A stretch of DNA of 64,000 nt from Candidatus Eremiobacterota bacterium (GTDB lineage Bacteria; Vulcanimicrobiota; CADAWZ01; Ess09-12), in contig JAVHLM010000030.1 of assembly GCA_031082125.1 (NCBI GenBank), positions 40,923 through 104,922 of the forward strand. Direction: 5' to 3'. Positions within the stretch are counted from its first letter, which is position 1; the number at the start of each line of letters is the position of its first letter. Shown piece by piece: positions 46,302-55,318 of this stretch. Position numbers and translations under genes: made by a program. The notes under the pieces are model-generated. The model was given only the letters and a program-made list of their open reading frames with translations, did not search any database and was not told where the DNA came from.

Positions 46302-49300
46302 CTACCGGGCCTTTAATACCTTGTCGATGCGGTCGATCTCCTGCTTCAGGCGGGCGAACAGGCTCATGATCCCTGCACTGTCTGATTCCTTGGCAGCCTT
46401 CTCAAGCTCGCTGCCAAGGACGGTCATGTTATCGAGTCCGTACATCCCCCCGCTCCCTTTCATCTTGTGCCCCAGTTTCCGGATCTCCGGGAAGTTCGCC
46501 GCTGACAGGTATTCCTCGATGGCGGCCGCATCACGGCGGCGGTTGTCCAGGTAAAGGGGGATGAGGCTCAGGATCTCGCCGTCAATATGGGAGAGCATGT
46601 CTTTCTTCACAGGGGCGGGGTGAGCCACCTCCTCCCTTTCGACTTCCCTCTCCCCGGGGATTCCCCGGGAAGACATATACTGCCTTATCACGTCCAGCAG
46701 GATTTCTCTTCTCAGGGGCTTCTGGACTATGACATCGCACCCCGCCTCGTGTATCCTGGCAATCTCCTCCTTGTCCGAATGAGCAGTCATCGCAATGACC
46801 GGTGTTTTTCTCCCGCCGGATTCCCTTATGGCCTTCACCATCTCTATGCCGTTCATGACAGGCATTTCAATGTCGGTAATCACGAGCTCCACCTTGTTGT
46901 TGAGGTAAACCGAGAGCCCATCCCTGCCGGTTGTCGCGTAGATGACCCGCCAGGCCGTCTCTTTCTTCAGGTAGCGCTCGATGAGCAGCAGGTTCTCCGA
47001 GGTGTCTTCCACGACGAGGATGGTGGGAAGATCCAGGAGCCACCGCTGGATGGACTGCAGGAGCACCTCCCTGGTGAAGGGCTTGGTAAGGTAATCGTCC
47101 ATGCCGGCGAAGAAGGCCCTGTTCCTGTACTCCGCCATGGCATGGGCTGTGAGCGCGATTATGGGGACCCGCCTGCTGCCTCTCTCGCGCTCCAGGCCCC
47201 TGATTCTCCTTGTGGCCTCGAGGCCGTCCATCTCGGGCATGTGGAGGTCCATGAGCACGAGGTCGAAATCCTGGCGGCGGAAGAGCTCGACGGCCGCCGT
47301 GCCGCTCTCTGCCAGGGCAATGGCATGTCCTGCCTTTTTCAGGATGGTGCTGAGCAGGACCTGGCTCTCGCGGCTGTCCTCGGCAATGAGGATACTCACC
47401 TGCCCTCCCGGCGCCTTCCCAGCCGAGGGAGCATGCTCCGCGGGGGCGGCGGATTCCTGCTTTTCATCGAGTATCACGGTGCCGCACTGGAAGGGAATCT
47501 CCATCGAGAAGGTGGTCCCCGCCCCCTCGACACTCTCCACCTTGATGGTCCCTTTCAGGGCCTCCACGAGGTTCTGCGTGATGTAGAGTCCAAGCCCCGT
47601 GCCGCCGAATCTCCTCGAGATGGAGCTGTCGGCCTGGGTGAAGCGCCCGAAGATGGAGCCGAGCTTGTCCTTCGGGATGCCGATGCCTGTATCGGAGACC
47701 CTGAAGAGGAGGTGAACGCATTTCGCTCCGGTCTCTCTTGAGGCTACAGTGAGCTTTATCCCGCCTTTTTCAGTGAATTTCACCGCGTTTCCGCAGAGGT
47801 TGATCAGTATCTGCCTCAGCAGGGCGGGATCGCCTCTCACATATTCAGGCACACTCTCCTCCACCGAGGAGGAGAGGGCGATATTCTTCTCCTGTCCTTT
47901 GATTCTGAAAAGGCTCATGACCTGCTCCACGAGCTCCGCGGGCCTGAAGGGGATCTCGTCGATATTGAGCTGTCCCGCTTCAAGCTTTGAGAGGTCCAGT
48001 ATCTGGTTCATCAGCGCGAGGAGCGCCTCGGCGGAGTTCTTGACAAGGGAGAGATAGTACTGCTGGTCGGCGGCCGTTTCGGCGTCTCTGGCGAGCTCCG
48101 TCATGCCGATAATCGCCGTCATGGGGGTTCTTATGTCGTGGCTCATGTTGGCGAGGAACTCGCTCTTGGCGAGATTGGAGCTCTCCGCCTCCTCTTTCGC
48201 CTTTTTCAGCTCCTCTTCCATCTTTCTGCGCTCAGTGATGTTCCGCACGATAGCGATGACCTGGCTCTGCGAGAGGGCCATGAAGCGTGCCTCGAACGCG
48301 GCCTCTCCTCCGGGCATCGGGAGGCTGTATTCCAGGCTCGCCATTGTGCCGCTGGCAAGCGCCCCGGTGAGTCCCTGGACGACTCTCCCCGAGACTTCCG
48401 CGGGCAGTATCTCCTGCACTTTTTTCCCGATGAAGTGAGAAGGCTCCAGATAGAGGTCCGTGGACTTCCCCGAGATGTAATCCAGGATGACGCCCGAGGC
48501 GTCCAGCCTGAAGAAGAGATCGGGGAAGGCGTTGAAGATGGCCTGGAGCTCGGAAGTCTTCTGGGTGATCTTTTCCTCGGCGCGCTTTCGCTCCGTGATG
48601 TCCCTCACTATGCCGGTAAACATGAGCTGATCTCCCTGGTACATCTCGCCTATGGCAAAATCGATAGGGAACGTGGTCCCGTCCTTGCGCAGCCCCTCGC
48701 ACTCCCGGCCGATGCCTATGATTTTTGCCTTGCGGGTTCTCAGGTATTCCTCCATGGAGGAATCATGCTGCTCCCGGTATGCAGCCGGGATGACCATGGT
48801 CACGTTATTGCCGACAAGCTCGGCGGCGCGGTAGCCGAATATGCTCTCAGCGGCGCGGTTCACCGTCCTGATGACGCCTCTGTGATCGGTAGTGATTATG
48901 CCGTCTATGACGTTGTTCACTATGGATCTGAGGTGCTCTTCCCTTTCGCTGAGCGATGATTCGGCGGTCTTGCGGTCGGTGATGTCAAGTATATAGCCAT
49001 GGAGATGGGTCACTGTGCCGGAGGCATTCCTGATTTCAAAAGTGTAATCGGTTACCCACCTTACCTCTCCGTTCTTGCAGATGATTCTGTAATCAAGCCT
49101 GTAATAGGCCGCCTCACTGACACGGTAAAGCGTTTCCTCGTCGGCTATCCGCTTCTGGTCGTCGGGATGGATGAGATCGGCGTAGGAGACCTTGCCTTCC
49201 AGGAATTCTTCCACGCGGTAGCCGAACTGCGTCACGTTGGGAGAGATGTACTCTATCGGCCATGGCGGCGCGGCAAGGCATTTGAAGACCACCACGGGAC

Positions 49301-50174
49301 CGCTCATAAAGATCCTGTGCTCCTCCAGCAGGTCTGCCTCCGCTTTCCTGCGCTCGGTGATATCCCTTATGAACCCTGTGAAATGAGGCTCGTCGCCGAT
49401 TTCGAAACGTGTGATTGACACTTCGGCGGGAAATTCCGTGCCGTCGGCCCTGAGGGCGGGGAGCTCGATGCGCCTGCCGAGAATTGCCGACTCCCCGGTA
49501 TCCAGGTGCCGCTTCATTCCCTCCCTGTGCCGCTGCCTGTGTGATTCCGGCACCAGGGTGTCCGCAATGGTTTTCCCTATGATCTCCTCCCGGCGGTATC
49601 CGAAGATCTTCTCGGCGGCAGAGTTGAACTCCGTGATCCTTCCCGCGCGGTCAATGCTCACCAGGCTGTCCAGCGAGGTTTCCACTGTGGCCCGCAGGCG
49701 CTTCCTCTCCACGCTGAGCTTTTCTGCCGCTTTCTTCGCATCCTGGACCGCTGTTTTCTGGATTTCAAGCACCTGCAGGAGCTCATTCACCGGGTCATGG
49801 AGGGCGAAGTCATGGAGGGAGAGCCCCAGCTTCCTGAGGGAGTCAGGCTCGGTGACCCAGAGGGAGCAGAGAAAGATGATATACTCGGGGATGGCGTTGT
49901 GCATCATCTGCCCCCGGAGGATCACAGGCCTCTCGCGGTACTCCAGGATGAAGAGGAGCCCCCGGTGCTCTCTCACCGATTCAAAGGTGAAAGGGACCTC
50001 GGGGTATCTGAAGGTGAAGAAGTCGCTTATTCTCTTTCCCCTGAGATCGTCCCGGAGGAGGACTGCCAGTGACGGGCCCGCCTGCAGCACCTCGAGGGAA
50101 GGGCCGAAGACCACGTGGAAGGGAAAGGCCTCCATGAGCTGCCGGTGGTCAAGGCCCGCGGAAAAGTCTCTCAT
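46302..50174 (-). CDS. HNOBA-PAS(x4) hybrid histidine kinase with two receivers and HPt (NO/O2 signalling)
   Basis: A 1290-residue soluble protein. The first 145 residues match the HNOBA domain of H-NOX partners: AFPFHVVFGPSLEVLQAG, RGQMMH, IIFLCS and HDFALHDP. A coiled coil leads into four PAS/PAC repeats, each ending in an ITERR/ITDRK-type linker. Then HisKA (SHDIRTP, His about 679), HATPase (DTGIGIP, GGTGLGLYI), receivers with LMDLHMPEMDG (about 973) and ITDIEMPVMNG (about 1098), and an HPt domain with HKMKGSGG (His about 1235). No transmembrane segment is seen. Its ATG overlaps the H-NOX stop by four bases, so the two are translationally coupled and almost certainly form a haem-sensor/kinase pair. 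Confidence 0.92.
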   Translation of the reverse strand: MRDFSAGLDHRQLMEAFPFHVVFGPSLEVLQAGPSLAVLLRDDLRGKRISDFFTFRYPEVPFTFESVREHRGLLFILEYRERPVILRGQMMHNAIPEYIIFLCSLWVTEPDSLRKLGLSLHDFALHDPVNELLQVLEIQKTAVQDAKKAAEKLSVERKRLRATVETSLDSLVSIDRAGRITEFNSAAEKIFGYRREEIIGKTIADTLVPESHRQRHREGMKRHLDTGESAILGRRIELPALRADGTEFPAEVSITRFEIGDEPHFTGFIRDITERRKAEADLLEEHRIFMSGPVVVFKCLAAPPWPIEYISPNVTQFGYRVEEFLEGKVSYADLIHPDDQKRIADEETLYRVSEAAYYRLDYRIICKNGEVRWVTDYTFEIRNASGTVTHLHGYILDITDRKTAESSLSEREEHLRSIVNNVIDGIITTDHRGVIRTVNRAAESIFGYRAAELVGNNVTMVIPAAYREQHDSSMEEYLRTRKAKIIGIGRECEGLRKDGTTFPIDFAIGEMYQGDQLMFTGIVRDITERKRAEEKITQKTSELQAIFNAFPDLFFRLDASGVILDYISGKSTDLYLEPSHFIGKKVQEILPAEVSGRVVQGLTGALASGTMASLEYSLPMPGGEAAFEARFMALSQSQVIAIVRNITERRKMEEELKKAKEEAESSNLAKSEFLANMSHDIRTPMTAIIGMTELARDAETAADQQYYLSLVKNSAEALLALMNQILDLSKLEAGQLNIDEIPFRPAELVEQVMSLFRIKGQEKNIALSSSVEESVPEYVRGDPALLRQILINLCGNAVKFTEKGGIKLTVASRETGAKCVHLLFRVSDTGIGIPKDKLGSIFGRFTQADSSISRRFGGTGLGLYITQNLVEALKGTIKVESVEGAGTTFSMEIPFQCGTVILDEKQESAAPAEHAPSAGKAPGGQVSILIAEDSRESQVLLSTILKKAGHAIALAESGTAAVELFRRQDFDLVLMDLHMPEMDGLEATRRIRGLERERGSRRVPIIALTAHAMAEYRNRAFFAGMDDYLTKPFTREVLLQSIQRWLLDLPTILVVEDTSENLLLIERYLKKETAWRVIYATTGRDGLSVYLNNKVELVITDIEMPVMNGIEMVKAIRESGGRKTPVIAMTAHSDKEEIARIHEAGCDVIVQKPLRREILLDVIRQYMSSRGIPGEREVEREEVAHPAPVKKDMLSHIDGEILSLIPLYLDNRRRDAAAIEEYLSAANFPEIRKLGHKMKGSGGMYGLDNMTVLGSELEKAAKESDSAGIMSLFARLKQEIDRIDKVLKAR

Positions 50175-50734
50175 AAGCGCTCTCCTGCCGTCTTCCAGGT
50201 TATCCGGAACTCGTCATGGTCTGCGCCGCCGTCTTTCAGGGCAAGGGCGCGCAGCTCAATCTCCGTGCCGAATCTTTCCGCGAGGCCCTGGAGAAGCCCT
50301 TCCACGAAGGGGGCGAGGCCCCGGCGCCCGGAAAAGTAATGGAGGTGCAGCGACTGCTCCCGGCGGTCGCTCACGATGAACCGCGGAGGCTTCAGGTCGG
50401 GGAAAAGGAGGGAGACGCGGGCATGGAGGTCGGGAAGGTTGTCCAGGAACTCGCCGAGGGACCTTCCCGTTGACTCCATCAGATCGCGGTAGCTTTCGGC
50501 GGCGGTCCTGAGGACCCAGTGCCTGCCGAAGGCCCTGAGGACATCCCCGGGAGGCATCGAGAGCTCTGCGCTTGCCGCTCCCACCAGGTTATAGGTCATC
50601 TCGTCGGGGTAGCTCTCGGTGCTTATGAAGGCCTCCACTTCGAGGCCCGCCTTTTTCCTGACCTGCTCCCACATGGCTTCACCATGGTCCCTGGTGATCA
50701 GATCTTCTATCGCCTTGTTCGCCATCCCGTACAA
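50171..50734 (-). CDS. H-NOX haem NO/O2 sensor
   Basis: A 187-residue H-NOX domain. The proximal haem ligand is His104 in LPDLHARV, and the haem-propionate-binding YxSxR motif is Y133-F-S135-G-R137; both are at the spacing of known H-NOX proteins. The family N terminus (MYGxxNKAIxD) begins at a TTG (50734) with AGGAGGTGACTTTTC upstream; the homology makes this rare start codon credible. H-NOX proteins bind NO (and O2 in some anaerobes) and inhibit or switch a partner kinase or cyclase. The partner here is the coupled HNOBA hybrid kinase. Confidence 0.93.
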   Translation of the reverse strand: MYGMANKAIEDLITRDHGEAMWEQVRKKAGLEVEAFISTESYPDEMTYNLVGAASAELSMPPGDVLRAFGRHWVLRTAAESYRDLMESTGRSLGEFLDNLPDLHARVSLLFPDLKPPRFIVSDRREQSLHLHYFSGRRGLAPFVEGLLQGLAERFGTEIELRALALKDGGADHDEFRITWKTAGERL

Positions 50735-50899
50735 GAAAAGTCACCTCCTTTCGCCACTCTTTTCAGCATGTTTCTTTTGCGCGAGGCCTCTTATTTCCTT
50801 CATAGTTCCCCGATCACCGGGGAAAAATATCGCAGCCATGAAACGCTCCCCTGGAGCTCATAAAGGGAAAAAATGGCATGCAGAGAAGTACGGAAAGAG

Positions 50900-50936
50900 G
50901 AATGCCGCGGCGGGGCGGGCCCCGCCCGCCGCATTC
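50900..50936 (+). other. GC-rich hairpin directly before the Shine-Dalgarno of the 50951 gene
   Basis: GAATGC (50900-50905) pairs with GCATTC (50931-50936), enclosing long complementary GC-rich arms with a few bulges. It ends just upstream of the AGGGAGG ribosome site, so it may affect translation or attenuate transcription. Chance pairing in GC-rich sequence is possible. Confidence 0.35.
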
Positions 50937-50950
50937 AGGGAGGTGGGTCC

Positions 50951-52111
50951 ATGACTCCGGTGTATTATCCCCTGCTTTACGGATTGTACGCCTGCGCGCT
51001 CTATCTGCTCGCCTGTTATTACTGGTCAAGGGGCAGGTTCCCGAATCTCTTCGGCAGGGAGTGCTCTTTTCACACAGCCCCTTACCGTGACGGCCTCGAC
51101 TCGGCACTTGCCCTGCCCGCGTTCATCGCATCGGTGAGCGCGGTGCTCTGGTTTCTTGTCGCCACCCATATGCCGGTGCTGAGGGAGATTATCCTGGGGG
51201 TTCTTTTCATCCCCCTCTTGATCCCCCTGTTCCTCTTCTATTCGGGCTTCAAGGAAGCACGGGCGGGCCGGACCGCCGAGATATTCCGCATCTATACGCA
51301 GAAGTGCGGTCATCCCCGGGTCATCCCCGATCACATCAAGAGAGGCTACGTGGCCCACAGGCAGGAGCAGGCGGCCCTGATGGCGGCGAAGTGGGGCTTT
51401 TTTCTGGTCCTGGCATTCATCTCTTTCATGGTATGCACGGGGAACCGCGGTGACCTCGCTCCCGTATGGTGGATGGAGCCGGTGGGAAACCTGAGGATCG
51501 GCGCCCTCACCGTGATCATGATCCTGCTTGCCTTTATTGAGGCGGGCATGGCACTGCTCTCGGCGCGCCTGGCTCACCGCTGGTGGAAATGCAGGGAGCT
51601 CGAGGGGGCCCTGCCTCACTTTGAAAAGGCAAGGCAGGGGCTTATCGATGACACCGTGGAGCGCTACCCCCTCAAGGATTTCAAGAATCCCCTGAACAGG
51701 GACTGTTTCGACGGATATGTGGCCGGTGAAAAGCTCGGCCCCCTGCTGGATCATGCCTGGGGCAGGTTCCTGGAGCACGTGAGCAGGGGGAGCATGGAGC
51801 TTGAGTACTCCATGATGCCCTTCGGTCTCCTGAGAGGCACGGCCCTTCCATGGAAGGAGATAAAGAATGAGCTCACCGGCAAGATAGCCTCCCTGGCCTC
51901 GGAGCTCCAGGAGAAAGACAGGGCAGTCCTGGAAAAAGTGAAAGAAGGGCTTGATGCCCTCGATGCCGGGACCGACATTGAACTATGGGGAAAGCATCAG
52001 AAAACTCTTATTGAGGCCGCCCAGCAGTGGTACCATTATAAAACGCTGATTTCCCGGGATTTTGTGCAGTGGGTGAACGAGAACCTTAAAGACAGAGGCA
52101 CCTTCTGGTAA
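50951..52111 (+). CDS. Polytopic membrane protein with cytoplasmic helical tail, unknown
   Basis: A 386-residue protein. Hydrophobic helices lie near residues 5-24, 55-75, 80-100, 150-170 and 185-210. The C-terminal 170 residues are soluble and helical (for example LTGKIASLASELQEKDRAVLEKV). GGGAGGTGGGTCC precedes ATG 50951. It lies 91 bases upstream of pilM on the same strand; a pilus-related role is only a context guess. No family is recognised. Confidence 0.65.
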   Translation: MTPVYYPLLYGLYACALYLLACYYWSRGRFPNLFGRECSFHTAPYRDGLDSALALPAFIASVSAVLWFLVATHMPVLREIILGVLFIPLLIPLFLFYSGFKEARAGRTAEIFRIYTQKCGHPRVIPDHIKRGYVAHRQEQAALMAAKWGFFLVLAFISFMVCTGNRGDLAPVWWMEPVGNLRIGALTVIMILLAFIEAGMALLSARLAHRWWKCRELEGALPHFEKARQGLIDDTVERYPLKDFKNPLNRDCFDGYVAGEKLGPLLDHAWGRFLEHVSRGSMELEYSMMPFGLLRGTALPWKEIKNELTGKIASLASELQEKDRAVLEKVKEGLDALDAGTDIELWGKHQKTLIEAAQQWYHYKTLISRDFVQWVNENLKDRGTFW

Positions 52112-52202
52112 GAGTCCGGAAAAACCTGTCGCGGGGCAGCAAGGCGGGGAGCACCTCACAGGGGATCCCTCAGCGGCCGCCCGCGGGAAAGAGTGCGGGA
52201 AA

Positions 52203-53216
52203 GTGTTTGACAGGCGCGTCAGAATAGGGCTTGATGTGGGCCATTACAGCATCAAGGCGGCGATTTATGCCGCTGACAGGAGAAGGCTTCTTGAATTGCG
52301 CGAGGTGGAGCTCCTTCCCGGGAGGGAGTATATTGATGACAAGCCTTCCGATGAGCAGAAAGAGGAGGCGATAAGGGCCATCCTCGGCACCGCTGCCGAA
52401 CCTTCCCCCAGAGTGAAACCTGCAGTGATAGCGGCCCTCCCCGACGAGGTGGCGATCTGCCGTTATTTTGAGCTTCCGCAGCTTGAGAAGGCAAGGGAGG
52501 ATACCGCCGTCAGGACCGCCGTGATGAAATATATCCCCTATTCCCTGGAAGACGCGGAATTGACCTATGTGCCTATCGCTCCCCTCAAGGAAGACAAAGA
52601 AATGACAGGCATATTTGCCGTTTCGGTGAGGAAGAGTATGCACCAGAGCCTCCGGCAGGTGATAGAGGCCTGCGGCGCCTCGGCCCAGCACTTCGAGATA
52701 GCTTCCCTGGCTCTCCTGAAGCAGTTCCTGGCATACCGCCCCGCTCCATCAGCGGAATATAGTGCCCTCATCAACGTGGGAAGCCGCCTTACCTCCATTA
52801 TCATCGTGAGGGGCAGCAGCCCTTATTACAACCGCTCCTTCCTGCTGGGGGGCAGGAATTTCACCCATGCCTTCCAGATGGGCCACCAGTCTTCCTGGAA
52901 GGATGCCGAGGCTTACAAGCGCTCCTATGATGCCATGAGAAGGGAGATCGCCCTGGAGCCGGTGCTGCAGAAATGGCTGAACCAGGTGAAAAAGACCCTG
53001 GCCGCTTTCGAGGCCTTCGACAAGAGCGGCGACGCCGCCGTCGGGGAAATATTCCTTACCGGCGGCGGGGCGTCGCTGAAAGGACTTGATGCCCGGCTTC
53101 AGGAATATGTCGAGACGAGGGTCTCCTTTGAGAGATGGGACAGGGTAGCCCCCGGCGAAAATCAGGGCGGTGCCCCTCTCGCGTCATTCGGCGTGGCCCT
53201 TGGTATCGCCCTCTGA
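52203..53216 (+). CDS. pilM: PilM-like actin-fold type IV pilus protein
   Basis: A 337-residue protein with the actin-like ATPase layout: N-terminal IGLDVGHYSIKAA (phosphate 1), a central LINVGSRLTSIII segment (phosphate 2), and LTGGGASLKGLD (adenosine site) near the C terminus. This is the PilM arrangement. PilM forms a cytoplasmic ring contacting PilN and PilB. The start is a GTG at 52203 without a strong Shine-Dalgarno. It is directly upstream of pilB. Confidence 0.85.
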   Translation: MFDRRVRIGLDVGHYSIKAAIYAADRRRLLELREVELLPGREYIDDKPSDEQKEEAIRAILGTAAEPSPRVKPAVIAALPDEVAICRYFELPQLEKAREDTAVRTAVMKYIPYSLEDAELTYVPIAPLKEDKEMTGIFAVSVRKSMHQSLRQVIEACGASAQHFEIASLALLKQFLAYRPAPSAEYSALINVGSRLTSIIIVRGSSPYYNRSFLLGGRNFTHAFQMGHQSSWKDAEAYKRSYDAMRREIALEPVLQKWLNQVKKTLAAFEAFDKSGDAAVGEIFLTGGGASLKGLDARLQEYVETRVSFERWDRVAPGENQGGAPLASFGVALGIAL

Positions 53217-53250
53217 TGAGAAGGGATTATTCTTTTATAAGGGGTGTAAA

Positions 53251-54924
53251 ATGGCCACCTGGCTCGATTCTCTGAGAGACAGGCTGGGAGAGACATTCTT
53301 CAAGCAGGCTTCTGACGAGGAAGGAAAAGGGGGCGACCCCGCGGACTTCCTTTTCCGGACGGGCCGTCTCACCAGGGAAGAGCTCCTGAGGTCCCTCTCC
53401 CTTCACTTCAATGTCCCCTCCGTGATGACCGCCGATTATGAGCCCGAAGACGGGGCACTCTCCCTGGTCCCCGAAGATGTGGCCCGCCGCTTTACCCTCA
53501 TGCCCCTTTTCACCATCAGGGACAGGATTTATGTTGCCGTGACCTCGCCAGGCGACCTGGATGTCGAGGATTTCATCCATCACCAGACAGGATTCTCCAT
53601 GGAAGAGCTCGTGGCCCTCAGGGGCGACATCGAGGAGGCCATCAACCGCTACTACCTGGCAGGCGGGCGGTCAGCCGAGAAGATGATGAGCATGATGCGC
53701 GCGGAAGAAGAGGAAAAGGGAAGCGAAAAGGAAGAGGAAGTCCGCCTCGAGGCCGAGGATGCCCCTTCGATCAAGCTGGTGAGCCATATCATCTCTTCGG
53801 CTATCAGGCTGGGCACCAGCGACATCCACCTGGAGCCCTACAAGGAAGGCGTCATGCTCCGCTACAGGATAGACGGCATCCTGAGGGAATATCCCCCGCC
53901 GCCCCTCCACCTGCTCAAGGCTGTCACCTCACGCATCAAGATACTCGCGAGCATGGACATCTCGGAGAAGCGCCTGGCCCAGGACGGCCGCACCACGTTC
54001 AAGGTGGATGGAAAGGATTATGACCTGAGGATCTCGATCATCCCCAACCTCTTTGGCGAGTCCATCGTGATAAGGATCCTGAACATAGGCGGCGAGAGGT
54101 CGTCACTTGAGAAGCTTGGATTCGCGCCTGCCCTCTATGAGACCTACCTCAGGCTCGTCTCGACTCCCTACGGGATGTTTCTCGTCACGGGGCCCACGGG
54201 GTCGGGGAAGAGCACCACCCTCTACGCCACCCTCGAGCATATCCTGACACCCGAGAAAAAGATCATCTCCATCGAGGATCCCGTCGAGAGCCAGGTGAGC
54301 GGTGTCACGCAGTTCCAGGTGCACCAGCACATCGGCTTCACCTTCGCCCACACCCTGAGGGCCGTCCTCAGGCATGACCCCGAGATTGTGCTCGTCGGAG
54401 AGATCCGCGATATCGAGACGGCTGAGATAGCCATCCAGGCAGCCCTGACAGGCCACCTCCTCTTCAGCACGCTCCACACCAACGATGCCCCCTCGGCGGC
54501 TACGAGGCTCATCGATATGGGCGTGGCGGGCTACCTGGTGATGACGACCCTGATAGGCGTCCTGGCCCAGAGGCTCGTGCGGCGGCTCTGCCCCCGGTGC
54601 AAGGTCCCCCTTGAGGTGGACGAGCCGCTGCTGAAGGTCCTGAAGCTCCCTTCGCTCCCCGAGGGGGCGACGCCTTTCAGACCCGTGGGCTGCGAAAGCT
54701 GCGAGCACAGCGGCTACAAGGGGAGGGTCGCCATCTACGAGCTGATGGAGATCACCTCCGAGATGAGGCGCCTCCATGAGAAGGACATGACCTCCGAAAA
54801 CCTCACCGATATTGCCATGAAGCATAATTTCATGAGCCTCAGGCAGAGCGGCATAGAGAAATGGCTTGCCGGAGTCACGAGCTTCCAGGAGCTCGTGCGA
54901 ACAGTAGTGATGGAGCGGCTTTAG
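53251..54924 (+). CDS. pilB: PilB/GspE-type pilus assembly ATPase
   Basis: A 557-residue secretion ATPase. An N-terminal GspE/MshEN-like domain (about 20-130) leads to the core: Walker A GPTGSGKST (about 313), Asp box, Walker B LVGEIRD and His box STLHTND. A zinc-binding four-cysteine module (CPRC about 447, CESC about 481) follows. ATG 53251 has AAGGGGTGTAAA upstream; the longer frame is not used. It powers pilin polymerisation, or type II secretion if the system is a T2SS. One base separates its stop from the next start. Confidence 0.93.
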   Translation: MATWLDSLRDRLGETFFKQASDEEGKGGDPADFLFRTGRLTREELLRSLSLHFNVPSVMTADYEPEDGALSLVPEDVARRFTLMPLFTIRDRIYVAVTSPGDLDVEDFIHHQTGFSMEELVALRGDIEEAINRYYLAGGRSAEKMMSMMRAEEEEKGSEKEEEVRLEAEDAPSIKLVSHIISSAIRLGTSDIHLEPYKEGVMLRYRIDGILREYPPPPLHLLKAVTSRIKILASMDISEKRLAQDGRTTFKVDGKDYDLRISIIPNLFGESIVIRILNIGGERSSLEKLGFAPALYETYLRLVSTPYGMFLVTGPTGSGKSTTLYATLEHILTPEKKIISIEDPVESQVSGVTQFQVHQHIGFTFAHTLRAVLRHDPEIVLVGEIRDIETAEIAIQAALTGHLLFSTLHTNDAPSAATRLIDMGVAGYLVMTTLIGVLAQRLVRRLCPRCKVPLEVDEPLLKVLKLPSLPEGATPFRPVGCESCEHSGYKGRVAIYELMEITSEMRRLHEKDMTSENLTDIAMKHNFMSLRQSGIEKWLAGVTSFQELVRTVVMERL

Positions 54925-54925
54925 T

Positions 54926-55318
54926 ATGAAGAAACTGTACTGTGCCGATGACGATCCCGATGTGCTCGGCTTTGTGCGTCTCGCGGTCTCTAAAATAGAG
55001 GGAGTGGAGATCACCTGCTTCTCGAACGGCCTGGAGCTTTACCGGGCCGTCCAGGATTTCTCCCCCGACGGGGTAATCTGCGATATAATCCTCCCTCTCC
55101 TTGACGGCCTCGCGGTGGCGCGCCTGATGAAATACAGCGGCCGCTACAAGAAAATACCGTTCCTCATCATCTCCTCGGTCATCGACCCCGACGTGGAAGA
55201 GCAGGTCAGGAAGGTGAGGGCCGATGACTTCCTGAGAAAGCCCTTCACCCAGGCGGCCCTGAGGGAGCGCGTGGAGAAGCTTCTCGGCCTCACCAGCGGG
55301 GAGAACAGCGCATCGTGA
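54926..55318 (+). CDS. Single-domain receiver protein downstream of pilB
   Basis: A 130-residue CheY-like receiver with ADDDPD, phospho-Asp D53 in ICDIILPLLDG, and Lys in LRKPF. It starts one base after the pilB stop, so it is co-translated with it and may regulate pilus assembly or retraction, as PilG/PilH-type receivers do. Its 3' end overlaps the convergent PilX-like gene by 29 bases. Confidence 0.85.
   Translation: MKKLYCADDDPDVLGFVRLAVSKIEGVEITCFSNGLELYRAVQDFSPDGVICDIILPLLDGLAVARLMKYSGRYKKIPFLIISSVIDPDVEEQVRKVRADDFLRKPFTQAALRERVEKLLGLTSGENSAS

Noticed and set aside
46587..50379. Several 300-380 codon plus-strand ORFs opposite the HNOBA kinase
   Set aside because: Mirror frames of the kinase, which has continuous domain matches on the minus strand.
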